Shown: positions 16,252-25,291 of the stretch, piece after piece
Layout: each line of letters opens with the position of its first letter
Numbering within the stretch: position 1 is the stretch's first letter
Origin: Stenoxybacter acetivorans DSM 19021
Lineage (GTDB): Bacteria > Pseudomonadota > Gammaproteobacteria > Burkholderiales > Neisseriaceae
Length of the DNA stretch: 64,000 bases
Assembly (NCBI RefSeq): GCF_000745895.1
Contig: NZ_KN050771.1
Span: 1-64,000 of the forward strand
Direction of reading: 5' to 3'
Notes under the pieces: generated by a model
The model's database searches: none
Told to the model about the DNA's origin: nothing
Seen by the model: only the letters and a program-made list of their open reading frames with translations
Made by a program: the position numbers and the translations under genes

Positions 16252-18294
16252 TCAGGCAGCCTCATTCTCAATAAAACCGCTGTGTCGCAGCAAAGCATCA
16301 ATTTTTGGTTTTCGTCCGCGAAAGGCTTGAAACGAAGTCATGGCGTCTCGAGAGCCGCCTGCCGCTAAAACTTCACGCCAAAAACGTTTGCCGGTGCTTG
16401 GGGCATCATTCTCTTCTTCAAATGCAGCATAGACATCAGCCGACAATACCTCCGCCCAGCTATAGCTGTAATAGCCTGCGGCATAGCCGCCGGCAAAGAT
16501 ATGACCAAAGGCATGGGCAAAGCGGTTGAACGGCGGCACTTTAATCACGGCAACCGCTTGGCGTACTTCTTGCAGCACCTGCTGCCAATCGGCGGCGGGT
16601 TCGCTGTAGATGCGCATATCAAACAGCGCAAATTCCATTTGCCGCACCATAAACAAGCCGCGCTGGAAGTTTTTTGCCGCCAGCATTTTGTCAAACAAAG
16701 TGCGCGGCAAGGTTTCGCCGCTGTCTTGACGGCTGCTCATTTGTGCCAAAACATCGTATTCCCACACAAAATTTTCCATAAACTGGCTTGGCAATTCCAC
16801 TGCGTCCCATTCCACGCCGTTGATGCCCGACACACCCAATTCATCAACTTGGGTGAGTAAATGGTGCAAACCGTGTCCCATTTCGTGAAACAAGGTAATG
16901 ATTTCATCGTGGCTTAATTGAGCGGGCTTACTGTTTACGGGCGGCGTGAAATTGCACACCAAATAAGCAATCGGTGTTTGCAATTGTCCGGCACGCGCAC
17001 CGCCGACAAAACGGCGGCGGCCGCGATAATCATTCATCCATGCACCGCCTCGCTTGCCTTCCCGTGCATATAAATCCATATACACACCGCCAATAACCGC
17101 ACCGCCCTGCATCAATTCATAATAACGCACATCTTTATGCCAAGTCGGCACTGATTTTTCAATCAACTGCACACCATACAAGCGTTCAATTTGTGCGAAC
17201 AAGCCATGCAGCACACGGTCGGCGGGAAAATATTTTTTCACTTCGGTTTCGCTGAAAGCATATTTGGCTTGGCGCAGTTTTTCGCTGGCATAAGCAATGT
17301 CCCACGCTTGCAAGTCATGCAAACCCAAATGCTTGGCGGCAAAGGCAGAGAGTTCAGCCAAATCGCGTTCGGCATACGGTTTGGAACGCGCCGCCAAATC
17401 ACGCAAAAATGCCAGCACTTCGGCAGGGGTGTCTGCCATTTTGGTGGCAAGCGACAATTCGGCATAATTGGCAAACCCGAGTAATTCGGCTTCACGTTGT
17501 GCCAATTCGAGGCGGCGGCTGATGTTGGCAGTGTTATCCCATTCGGGTTTGCCCAATTCGCTGGCGCGGGTGTTATAGCCTGTGTAAATCTGTTCACGCA
17601 AAGCGCGGTCATCGGCATATTGCATCACCGCCACATAATGCGGCATTTGTAAACCGATTTTATAACCCTGCCGCTGTTCGGCGGCAGCAGCGGCGGCAAA
17701 CATGGCCAGCGCGTCTTCAGGCAGCCCGCTCAAATCATCGGCGCGGTCAAAATACAAGGCAAACGCATCGGTGGCGTCCAACACATTTTGGCTGAATTGC
17801 GCACCCAATTGCGCCGCTTCGTTGTTAATCTGAGCCAATTGCGCCTGCTGTTCGGGTGGCAGCTGCGCACCGCTTAACACAAAATCGCGCAAATCATGCG
17901 CCAATTTGGTTTGCTGTGCCGCGCTTAATTCGGAAAAAGCCGTCTCATTATTTTTAATTGCTTGAAATCGCTCAAACAATGCCAAATCCTGCCCAACGGC
18001 AGTGAAAAATTCGGTTACTGCCGGCATGAGTTCGTTATACACCGCGCGCAATGCCGGTGTATCCGCTACGCTGTTTAAATGCGACACCACGCCCCACACG
18101 CGCCCGACGCGCTCGGTAGCGTCAGTGAGCGGTTCAACTGTGTTTTGCCAAGTGATTTCGGCTTCAGTCTTAACAGCGGCAATCGCGGCTTGCGCTTCTG
18201 TAATGACTTGGGTAACGGCGGGTTTGATGTCGTCTGTGCTTATTGCGTCAAAACGCGGTTCATCTTGCAAATTCAACAGGCTGTTTTCAGGCAT
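16252..18294 (-). CDS. prlC: Oligopeptidase A (M3 metallopeptidase)
   Basis: A 680-residue thimet-type zinc peptidase. The zinc site HEMGHGLHH lies near residue 468, with the third ligand in the following helix. Flanking M3 blocks are FHEMGHGLHHLLTQ, SGINGVEWDAVELPSQFMEN and FAGGYAAGYYSYSWAEV. It degrades short cytoplasmic peptides, including cleaved signal peptides. The length matches E. coli PrlC (about 680). The last codons GAG GCT GCC TGA are formed by a DNA uptake sequence, so the stop codon lies within it. It is divergent from the gamma carbonic anhydrase gene. Confidence 0.94.
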   Translation of the reverse strand: MPENSLLNLQDEPRFDAISTDDIKPAVTQVITEAQAAIAAVKTEAEITWQNTVEPLTDATERVGRVWGVVSHLNSVADTPALRAVYNELMPAVTEFFTAVGQDLALFERFQAIKNNETAFSELSAAQQTKLAHDLRDFVLSGAQLPPEQQAQLAQINNEAAQLGAQFSQNVLDATDAFALYFDRADDLSGLPEDALAMFAAAAAAEQRQGYKIGLQMPHYVAVMQYADDRALREQIYTGYNTRASELGKPEWDNTANISRRLELAQREAELLGFANYAELSLATKMADTPAEVLAFLRDLAARSKPYAERDLAELSAFAAKHLGLHDLQAWDIAYASEKLRQAKYAFSETEVKKYFPADRVLHGLFAQIERLYGVQLIEKSVPTWHKDVRYYELMQGGAVIGGVYMDLYAREGKRGGAWMNDYRGRRRFVGGARAGQLQTPIAYLVCNFTPPVNSKPAQLSHDEIITLFHEMGHGLHHLLTQVDELGVSGINGVEWDAVELPSQFMENFVWEYDVLAQMSSRQDSGETLPRTLFDKMLAAKNFQRGLFMVRQMEFALFDMRIYSEPAADWQQVLQEVRQAVAVIKVPPFNRFAHAFGHIFAGGYAAGYYSYSWAEVLSADVYAAFEEENDAPSTGKRFWREVLAAGGSRDAMTSFQAFRGRKPKIDALLRHSGFIENEAA

Positions 18295-18407
18295 ATTCTT
18301 CTCATAATAAGGTTACGGCTGCCAAAATCAGTTTTCAGGCAGCCTGTTTGTGGGTTAATATGGTTAACATTCAGGCATGGGTGCAACACCCAAATAAGGA
18401 CAAACCC

Positions 18408-18959
18408 ATGAAAAACAATATCCGGCCTTTTTTAAACACCGTACCAATCATCAACGAAAGTTGTTATATTGATGACACGGCGGTGGTTATCGGTGATGTG
18501 GTGCTGGACGAAAATGTATCGGTGTGGCCTTGTGCGGTAATACGTGCCGATGTGAACCATATCCGCATCGGTAAGAACAGCAATGTGCAAGACCATTGCA
18601 TGCTGCACGTAAGCCACAAAAGCGACAGCAAACCGCAAGGTTCGCCTTTGCACATCGGCAGCGACGTTACCGTGGGGCATCACGTAACTTTACACGGCTG
18701 CACCATCGGTAATCGGGTGTTGGTGGGAATTAACAGCGTGGTGCTGGACGACGCGGTGATCGAAGACGATGTCATGATCGGCGCATACAGTTTGGTGCCG
18801 CCGCGCAAGGTTTTGGAAAGCGGCTTTTTGTACATGGGACAGCCGGTTAAGAAAATACGCCCTTTAACTGAAGAAGAACGGGCATTTTTGCCGTATTCGG
18901 CACAACATTATGTGTGTTTGATGCAAAACCACAAAAAACACCAAAAGGAAACAAAATGA
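18408..18959 (+). CDS. Gamma carbonic anhydrase-like hexapeptide-repeat protein
   Basis: A 183-residue left-handed beta-helix protein of the YrdA/CaiE/gamma-CA group. Hexapeptide repeats run from GDVVLDENVSVWPCAVI through IGKNSNVQDHCMLHV, IGSDVTVGHHVTLHGCTIG and IEDDVMIGAYSLVPP. The histidines in MLHVSH and GHHVTLH are placed like the trimer's metal ligands. Carbonic anhydrase activity is possible but unproven for this subgroup. The ATG at 18408 follows AAGGA; the frame continues upstream into prlC promoter DNA. Its TGA overlaps the ATG of the next small gene. Confidence 0.88.
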   Translation: MKNNIRPFLNTVPIINESCYIDDTAVVIGDVVLDENVSVWPCAVIRADVNHIRIGKNSNVQDHCMLHVSHKSDSKPQGSPLHIGSDVTVGHHVTLHGCTIGNRVLVGINSVVLDDAVIEDDVMIGAYSLVPPRKVLESGFLYMGQPVKKIRPLTEEERAFLPYSAQHYVCLMQNHKKHQKETK

Positions 18960-19096
18960 AAATCACTGCATGCTTTGCTTTGGCATTGTCTCTGTTACTT
19001 GCCGCCTGCGCTTCCGGTACAGGTACGGCACAAAATGAATTGTACGGCGAAATTTCTGCGGGCTACGAAACGTCCCACACCAAAATCAGCCGTTAA
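18956..19096 (+). CDS. Tiny predicted lipoprotein coupled to gamma-CA gene
   Basis: A 46-residue ORF starting in an ATGA overlap with the gamma-CA stop and preceded by AAAAGGAAAC inside that gene. It has a short basic start, a hydrophobic stretch and the lipobox LLLAAC (Cys18), leaving a mature lipopeptide of 29 residues (ASGTGTAQNELYGEISAGYE and on). No domain is recognisable. The overlap and lipobox argue that it is real. Similar very small lipoproteins are known in Neisseria, but the function is unknown. Confidence 0.75.
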   Translation: MKITACFALALSLLLAACASGTGTAQNELYGEISAGYETSHTKISR

Positions 19097-19245
19097 GCAA
19101 TGGGTTAATCCATTTTTGCAGCCGGAAAATAAAAACTTTCAGGCAGCCTATTGTTTCTTTCAGGTGATGCCGCGCACGATAAACCTTCTTTTATTTTATT
19201 TCACCCTGTGCAACGGCATTTCATTTTCACATCGGTACACCACCC

Positions 19246-19286
19246 AAACCACCCGTTCAGTTTAATTCAGCTGAATGGGTAGTTTT
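19246..19286 (+). terminator. Terminator after the small lipoprotein
   Basis: AAACCACCCGTTCAG pairs with CTGAATGGGTAGTTTT (two mismatches or wobble pairs) and ends in a short T run. Confidence 0.65.
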
Positions 19287-19299
19287 CAATTTACCCACT

Positions 19300-19492
19300 T
19301 CAATCAAGTGACTTAAAAACCATATTATCTTCATATTTCGCATCGCGGAAGTAATACTTGTTGGTATACATGCCCTGCAAAGTGCTGATATAGGGCGGAT
19401 CAAGCGCAAACAAAGTATTTGGTGTTTCATGGTATCGCGCCAGTAAATCCCTGAAATCGGCGCGGACTATTTCCACGTCATTCAAAAAGCAT
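19300..19492 (-). pseudogene. DNA adenine methylase (Dam-type) internal fragment
   Basis: The minus strand encodes about 63 residues resembling a D12-class adenine methyltransferase: NDVEIVRADFRDLLARY, then FALDPPYISTLQGMY. DPPY is the catalytic motif IV of this class. Both the S-adenosylmethionine-binding N-terminus and the C-terminus are missing, and a stop follows shortly after the motif. The left end is fused to an IS5 transposase fragment in another frame. It is a relic of a phage-type or plasmid-type methylase. Confidence 0.7.
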
Positions 19493-19700
19493 ACTTGAGA
19501 TAATATAAACCAATCAATAAGCGTGTCGGTAACGGCGGTTGTCCACCTTTTTCTGTGGTGTAACATGCTTCGATTTTTTCTGCCAATCTACCCCAATTAA
19601 TTCGATGAGATAATTTCACCAAAGGGTGATTTATATTAATAATTTGAGATAATTGTAACTGGAATAAATCAGGGTGATTGTTGGGTTGTTTCGGCTTCAT
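19482..19700 (-). pseudogene. IS5-family transposase N-terminal fragment
   Basis: A 72-residue ORF beginning MKPKQPNNHPDLFQLQLSQI and containing HPLVKLSHRINW and LPTRLLIGLYYLKYAF. This is the standard N-terminal domain of IS5-type transposases. It ends abruptly at the point where the family continues into the catalytic DDE domain; there the sequence switches to the Dam fragment. It marks the left border of the acquired island. Confidence 0.8.
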
Positions 19701-19862
19701 AACTGCAAGGTTTTCTTGGTGCTTGAACAGATTTATTGCAGTGAGCTATAACATAAAATTAGTATTTATTATATAATTTTCAATTACTTGCAGATAATTC
19801 AGGAGCGGCTGCATAGCCAGCGTCTGTCTCACGAAAAGCCATTCTGTCTGACATATTTCCCC

Positions 19863-22220
19863 TCAGGAAATCTTTCTGAGTTCAATCAGGCAGATTGCAT
19901 TGATATCCATATCAATTTCTGAATACCAGTGATTTTTCAGCCTTTTATCACTTACAGTCAAAGTTGGTTCAGAACGGCGATTGATATATTCCATTGTCTC
20001 ATCATCACGATCATATCGTGTGGGTTGTAAACCATACTGGTGATACAACGCCCCGTTTTTCTGGTCAAATATCCATTGTTTTATCCGCCAGAGACCGCTG
20101 GCATTTTCAGGTAAGTCCAGTGTGATATAAAAACGTCTTGTGTAATCATTCAGCAGATGCTGTTGTAACGAAAATGCAGGGTCAATTGTCACCGGATTGA
20201 TCAAAAGGAGCCTGATGGTGTCATTGTGGCTGGTAACAATGTAGTTGCACCCGGAATCAATGATATTTCCGGTGAGTCTTTCTTTTATTGACAGGACATG
20301 AAAGACAGGGCGGCGGGTTTTGCCATTGAAAAACAATGACAGACTGTCAGTTCTGATAATGTGATTGCCTGATACTTCGTTTTGTAAACGGGAGTTCAGC
20401 CAGAATCCCAGCATTGTAATCTCTTTTGGTAAGTTTAGCAGGGTATCCATCAGTAGTGCTCCCCGGAAAAAAAGACCGCTTGTTCTCAATGTATTCCCTG
20501 TCAGACTCCCCCATTGTTCAAGCCATATCGGTCGATGCAGGCCGTAATGTCTGAGTGTCTGTATCGTTGCATTAATCTGATGCAGGCCTTCCTGAACAGA
20601 TCGTTCTTTTTGTGCCGAGCTGAATATATTGCCGTGGCTCTTCTGGATAATCGAAATCCCCAGAAAATGAATAAATGCCATAAGTTCATTTGAGCTAAGT
20701 ATATGGTGATACTTTTCTTTCAGTAAACTGTTGTCCAGCGATAATCCAACCCTGCAATGAGGCAGTAATTGATGCAGCATACTGAATAGTTCCAGGCAGC
20801 GCTCAACAAGTTCTTTATGACTCAGTTCTGTAGGCAGGGAGCGCAAATCCAGAATAAACTGCCATTCGTTAATCTGTTCCGTCCCATAAATGACGATATT
20901 GTGTCTGATGAAACGTCTCAGCCAGATCAGGTATTCGCTAAACTGAAGGTGCGTATCTTTGGTGAAAACGGTCAGCCGAAAAAGCGGTGTAATTTTTCTT
21001 TTTTGCAAAAATCTGAAAGCAAGATCAAGTTCATCCCATACAGACCATGTTGGCATCGTTTCTCCGGTATGGATGTACTGGAGAGGTAACAAATGTTGAT
21101 CCAACGGTTCGCCGCATTCCAGCAGCGAGACGGTGAATTGTTCCTGTAAACGAATAATTTGTGCCTGGATATGCTCTTTCAGCAGATCCTCCGGAGAGCG
21201 CACAGAAATCACATAATGCTGTTGTTTCAGGGGATGTCCTGTGTCTTCTCCGCAAAGGCGAACATTTATATATTCCGATTTGTTTTCATTTGATGTCGCG
21301 GGAGGGGATTGTGTCAGGAGTTCGGGTACTGTCAATAAAGAAAACAGCTCGGTTGTACTGATATCTTCAGTCAGCTCTGTTGTCATGGAGCTGGTATCAC
21401 TCCTGTCGTTATAGTCCAGTGTTCCTGATTTAATTTTACGTCTGTATTCACCGGGGGTCATGTTCCAGGTTTCTCTGAACAACGCAGTAAGCCGTTTTAC
21501 AGACAAAAATCCATTTTCGCTGGCTATCTGGCTGATAGGGTGCGTCGTCTGGGCGATATCCTTTACGGCGTGCCTGAAACGACAATTTGTCAGATAGTGT
21601 TGAATACTGATGCCCGTTTCCCGGCTGAATTGTCTGGAGAGATGTGGTGTGGTTATATACAGTTTTTGTGCGATATCCTGTACTTTAATATTTGTATTCC
21701 AGTGATCCTCCAGTATGTTGATTACCTTGCTGACTCTTTCACTGTACTGTGATTTTATACTGTGTGCGGATGTGGCTTTAAAATGGCGTAAAAGAATACA
21801 GCATATATCGAGAAGGTTTCTTTTTACCTCCACAGGCCAGGTTTCATGCTGTTTTTTTAACCACAGCAGTGTGGTATTGATAAGGAGGTTTCGCAGGGGC
21901 AAAATCGATTTACCACCGAGATCATTTTCAATTGAGAAACTTGACGAGGAGAAATCCTCAGATTGTTGGAGCAGCAATAATGAAGACAGGTGGAAGAATA
22001 AAACAACATTATCCTGCAATGCCTCCATATGCCATGTGACATTTCTGTTGATAATGTAAAGCGTGTCTTTTTCACAAGTAACCGAATGGGTTTCATTGTC
22101 ATCTGTGCTTAGCAGAACACTTCCTTTCATGACAAATACTATTGTGATGCCGTTATTTCTAATCTTTCCGTATTTCCGAATGTTCATGAAATGAATGTCA
22201 AAATCCAGGGGTTCTTTCAT
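19863..22220 (-). CDS. AraC-family regulator with cupin and GH39-like domains
   Basis: A 785-residue regulator with three parts. An N-terminal cupin-like sensor (about 1-80) has IVFVMKGSVLL and TLYIINRNVTWH. A double helix-turn-helix AraC domain (about 165-265) includes VQDIAQKLYITTPHLSRQF and MTPGEYRRK. A C-terminal domain of about 430 residues is laid out like the GH39 xylosidase barrel. The GH39 acid/base motif WxFExWNEP appears as WQFILDLRS (453-461), so catalysis is probably lost; LEQW (567-570) sits where the nucleophile strand would be. It is divergent from the amidohydrolase-transporter operon and presumably controls it. There is no uptake sequence inside, which suggests transfer. Confidence 0.8.
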   Translation of the reverse strand: MKEPLDFDIHFMNIRKYGKIRNNGITIVFVMKGSVLLSTDDNETHSVTCEKDTLYIINRNVTWHMEALQDNVVLFFHLSSLLLLQQSEDFSSSSFSIENDLGGKSILPLRNLLINTTLLWLKKQHETWPVEVKRNLLDICCILLRHFKATSAHSIKSQYSERVSKVINILEDHWNTNIKVQDIAQKLYITTPHLSRQFSRETGISIQHYLTNCRFRHAVKDIAQTTHPISQIASENGFLSVKRLTALFRETWNMTPGEYRRKIKSGTLDYNDRSDTSSMTTELTEDISTTELFSLLTVPELLTQSPPATSNENKSEYINVRLCGEDTGHPLKQQHYVISVRSPEDLLKEHIQAQIIRLQEQFTVSLLECGEPLDQHLLPLQYIHTGETMPTWSVWDELDLAFRFLQKRKITPLFRLTVFTKDTHLQFSEYLIWLRRFIRHNIVIYGTEQINEWQFILDLRSLPTELSHKELVERCLELFSMLHQLLPHCRVGLSLDNSLLKEKYHHILSSNELMAFIHFLGISIIQKSHGNIFSSAQKERSVQEGLHQINATIQTLRHYGLHRPIWLEQWGSLTGNTLRTSGLFFRGALLMDTLLNLPKEITMLGFWLNSRLQNEVSGNHIIRTDSLSLFFNGKTRRPVFHVLSIKERLTGNIIDSGCNYIVTSHNDTIRLLLINPVTIDPAFSLQQHLLNDYTRRFYITLDLPENASGLWRIKQWIFDQKNGALYHQYGLQPTRYDRDDETMEYINRRSEPTLTVSDKRLKNHWYSEIDMDINAICLIELRKIS

Positions 22221-22435
22221 GGGATTATTCTCGTCTTTTAGACAGGGGGAAGTTGTCGGGCATGTTGATACGATGAAAGCCCATCCTGACCTGTCACATC
22301 AAAAAAAACACTCTTTTTTATGACACAACCTGCTGACAACAAAAAAACAACACAATAACCACCCTTAATGTCATCAAAGATTTACCTGTTTTATGTGCTT
22401 CAGAGAGCATAGTATGAAAGAAAGCATATCATAAA

Positions 22436-22468
22436 TCATGATAGTTTCATGATAATTTCATGATAGTT
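22436..22468 (+). promoter_or_regulatory. Three phased 11-bp direct repeats upstream of the amidohydrolase
   Basis: TCATGATAGTT, TCATGATAATT and TCATGATAGTT follow each other without gap, one helical turn each, and end 12 bases before the AGGAG of the amidohydrolase. Tandem repeats phased like this are candidate binding sites, most simply for the divergent AraC-type regulator. Binding is inferred, not shown. Confidence 0.5.
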
Positions 22469-22491
22469 TATCTTTTAACAGGAGAATTTGT

Positions 22492-23649
22492 ATGAATTTA
22501 CAGGAATTTCTTGATGGTAATGAGGCGAAGTACATTGCGGTTCGCCAGGACATTCATCAGCATCCGGAGATCGGGCTTGAGGAATTAAGAACCTCTGATC
22601 TTGTGGCAAAGATGCTGACAGAATGGGGTTATGAGGTTCACAGAGGGCTTGGTGGAACCGGTGTAGTGGGGACGCTTCGTCAGGGAGATGGGAAACGCGT
22701 CCTGGGGCTGCGGGCTGATATGGATGCCCTGCCAATGATGGAGAACTCCGGGAAAGCCTGGAAGAGTGTCGCTGAAGGTAAGTTTCATGGATGCGGGCAC
22801 GATGGGCATACTGCAACGTTACTGTTTGCAGCAGAATGGTTTGCTCGCAGCCGTAACTTCAACGGAACGCTTCATCTTATTTTTCAGCCGGGCGAAGAAT
22901 TGTTGATCGGCGGCAAATTGATGATGGATGACGGGCTTTTCGAGAAATTTCCGTGCGATGCTATTTTTGCACTTCATAATATGCCCGGACTTGCAGAGGG
23001 AAGTTTCCATTTCCGTAAAGGTGCGATGCTTTCTTCTTCTGACACAATGCAGATCAATGTACACGGCACCGGCGGTCATGGTGCAATCCCCGAAAGAGCC
23101 ATTGATTCAACTGTTGTTGCCTGCCATATCGTGACGGCACTTCAAACCATCGTTTCCCGTAATGTTACCCCATTCCAGCCGGCTGTTGTTACTGTCGGCA
23201 GCATCACGTCGGGAACGGTCGCCAACATCATCAGCGATACCGCCACACTAAAACTCAGTATTCGTACTCTTGATCCGGATACACGCAAACTTGTTCTCAA
23301 ACGAATTGAAGAAATAGCCGTTCATCAGGCAGAAAGTTTTGGTGCCCGTGCAGATGTTCAGCATCTCAGTGGCAGCCCCGTATTGATGAATAACCCGGAA
23401 ATGACGGATTTTGCCATTAATGTTGCGCGGAGTATTTTTGAACCTTCGCTGATAAATGATAACGCTTCGCCAATGATGGCCAGTGAGGATTTTGCTTTCA
23501 TGCTTGAGAAGAATCCTCAAGGCAGTTACTTCTTTGTCGGAGCCGGAGATGGCTGTTCTGTTCATAACCCGGGATATGATTTTAATGACAAGGTTATGAA
23601 ACCTGCCGTTAAGTTCTGGGCATCGCTAACCGAACAATTTCTTAAATAA
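22492..23649 (+). CDS. M20 family amidohydrolase/aminoacylase
   Basis: A 385-residue dinuclear metallo-amidohydrolase of the hippurate hydrolase/N-acyl-amino-acid hydrolase group (M20D). Motifs: RQDIHQHPEIGLEE near 18, GLRADMDALPM at 72-82, GCGHDGHTA at 100-108 (metal ligands Cys101 and His103), FQPGEE at 131-136, and ALHNMPG near 160. A dimerisation domain contains GTGGHGAIPE. It would free an amino acid from an N-acyl conjugate; the substrate is unknown. AGGAG precedes the ATG. It leads the operon with two MFS genes, which may import the conjugate or export a product. Confidence 0.88.
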   Translation: MNLQEFLDGNEAKYIAVRQDIHQHPEIGLEELRTSDLVAKMLTEWGYEVHRGLGGTGVVGTLRQGDGKRVLGLRADMDALPMMENSGKAWKSVAEGKFHGCGHDGHTATLLFAAEWFARSRNFNGTLHLIFQPGEELLIGGKLMMDDGLFEKFPCDAIFALHNMPGLAEGSFHFRKGAMLSSSDTMQINVHGTGGHGAIPERAIDSTVVACHIVTALQTIVSRNVTPFQPAVVTVGSITSGTVANIISDTATLKLSIRTLDPDTRKLVLKRIEEIAVHQAESFGARADVQHLSGSPVLMNNPEMTDFAINVARSIFEPSLINDNASPMMASEDFAFMLEKNPQGSYFFVGAGDGCSVHNPGYDFNDKVMKPAVKFWASLTEQFLK

Positions 23650-23729
23650 AAAATAAATTCTTCCTGCACACCGGCATCTGATTATCAGTTTGTCTGGTGC
23701 AGGAAACATACTTAAATTGAGATTTTCTA

Positions 23730-25139
23730 ATGAACTCTGATTCTAAAAATTACCAGGGAAATGGCCGGCTTATCCTGGGTATCGTTCTGCTGGTTCTTAC
23801 ATTCTGGATGTTTGCACAATCGATGCAAGCAGCCTTAATTCCATCAATTGCAAAAACGTTTGGTATCAGTAATGATCCTGCTCAGATGGATTTACTTAAC
23901 TTTGCTGCTTCTCTGACCCCGCTTTTTTCTGCTGCCTGTATTGTTGCAGCCGGTGGTCTTGCTGATCGGTTTGGTCGGATGAAGTTTGCTTTCATCGGTA
24001 CTGTATTGAGTGTTGCGGGTTCTGCACTGGTTGCCGTCTCTTGGAATGTTTACATACTGATCATCGGTCGTGCATTACAGGGCATTTCCGCCGCCTGTAT
24101 TATGCCGGCAACAATAGCTCTGATGAAAACCTATTTTGAAGGAAAGAAACAAGCGACTGCATTAACATGGTGGTCAGTTGGTTCCTGGGGCGGGTCCGGC
24201 TTTTGTGCCATTCTCGTGGGGTTGATTGAACCCCGCCTGGGCTGGCAAGCTATTTTCTGGATCAGTATTGCTGTGGCTGTTATTGGCTTTATCCTGATGC
24301 TGGGAACGCCGGAAGTGAAGGCTGCCCCTACCAACAAGAAATTCGACACGGTCGGAGCCATGATTTTTATTGCCTCTTTGATTTGCCTTGTGCTTTCCGT
24401 ATCCAAAGGCCGCAGTTGGGGATATACCGATATTCGCTTTATCGGAACACTCGCCGCAGCTATCCTGGGACTAATTACTTTTTACTACGTGGAGAAGAAA
24501 GCCGATTCACGGGGCATTGCCCAGCTTGTTGATTTCAGCCTGTTCACTTCTCGCGGTTACTTCGGGGCGACACTGTCCAATTTCCTGCTGAACGCAATTG
24601 CCGGTGCAATGGTTATTGTAAATACCTATATGCTCAAAGGCAGGGGAATGAGTACAAGTGAAGTTGCTTTAATGACGATAACTTATGCTATTGCTGTGCT
24701 GGTACTGTTACCCGTTGGTCAAAAAATCCTGTTTAAATTCGGTGGCAGATTACCAATGATTATTGGCACTGTGATTACGTTTTCCGGTGTGATTTTAATG
24801 TCCTTTACTGGTATTGAAAATCTTAGTTTATATAAAATGCTTGTTATCGTAGGGTATGCTTTATTCGGTTTGGGGCTGGGGATTTATGCTACCCCGTCAA
24901 CTTATACAGCTGTATCTGCTGCACCTCAAGAAAAAGCTGCTGTTGCAGCCGGAATCTACAAACTGGCTTCTTCATTGGGCGGCGCAATCGGTGTTGCACT
25001 TTCCCTCGCAGTATTCTCTGTTTTTGATGATATAAATAAAGCCGGAGCCGCAGGACTGTGGCTGAATGTCGGGTTTGGTGTACTGGCGTTGCTGGCTATT
25101 TTATTTATTGTTCCCGGGCAAAAGAAAGTACAAAGTTAG
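23730..25139 (+). CDS. MFS transporter, DHA2-like, copy 1
   Basis: A 469-residue inner-membrane transporter with many hydrophobic segments. MFS signatures are GGLADRFGRMKFAF (loop 2-3, near 75) and IGRALQGISAACIMP (near 112), plus WWSVGSWGGSGFCAIL near 147; the last two resemble DHA2 drug:proton antiporter motifs. A substrate cannot be read from the sequence. It lies 80 bases after the amidohydrolase stop and is probably in the same operon. The next gene is a near-duplicate (my hand count is about 40 differences in 469 positions). Confidence 0.85.
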   Translation: MNSDSKNYQGNGRLILGIVLLVLTFWMFAQSMQAALIPSIAKTFGISNDPAQMDLLNFAASLTPLFSAACIVAAGGLADRFGRMKFAFIGTVLSVAGSALVAVSWNVYILIIGRALQGISAACIMPATIALMKTYFEGKKQATALTWWSVGSWGGSGFCAILVGLIEPRLGWQAIFWISIAVAVIGFILMLGTPEVKAAPTNKKFDTVGAMIFIASLICLVLSVSKGRSWGYTDIRFIGTLAAAILGLITFYYVEKKADSRGIAQLVDFSLFTSRGYFGATLSNFLLNAIAGAMVIVNTYMLKGRGMSTSEVALMTITYAIAVLVLLPVGQKILFKFGGRLPMIIGTVITFSGVILMSFTGIENLSLYKMLVIVGYALFGLGLGIYATPSTYTAVSAAPQEKAAVAAGIYKLASSLGGAIGVALSLAVFSVFDDINKAGAAGLWLNVGFGVLALLAILFIVPGQKKVQS

Positions 25140-25195
25140 GAGGTCTTCAAAGCTAAAGCCGAAGAAGTTATGAAGTAATGTTCTGATTTTACAGG

Positions 25196-25221
25196 ATGAC
25201 TACTGTACTGGCAGTAGTCAT
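25196..25221. repeat. Perfect palindrome after MFS copy 1
   Basis: ATGACTACTG and CAGTAGTCAT form 10-base arms around TACTGG. There is no T run, so terminator function is uncertain. The same element follows copy 2 at 26755-26780. Confidence 0.6.
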
Positions 25222-25291
25222 ACCTGTCTCAGACCGGCATCTGATTGTCAGTTTGTCCGGTGCAGGAAAATATAATTAATGGACAATTTCA

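Larger units (their letters stand above)
23670..25232. repeat. Tandem duplication, unit 1 (MFS gene plus flanks)
   Basis: This 1.56-kb unit starts at ACCGGCATCTGATT and ends after ACCTGTCTCA. The next unit (25233-26790) repeats it with scattered substitutions, including the leader sequence, the coding region and the trailing palindrome. Confidence 0.85.

Noticed and set aside
22436-22468. CRISPR array
   Set aside because: The repeats are 11 bp and directly abutting with no spacers; no cas genes or other repeat-spacer pattern appear anywhere in the window.
25196-25221. Integron attC or phage att site
   Set aside because: It lacks the R/L box structure and there is no integrase; the palindrome is simply part of the duplicated unit.
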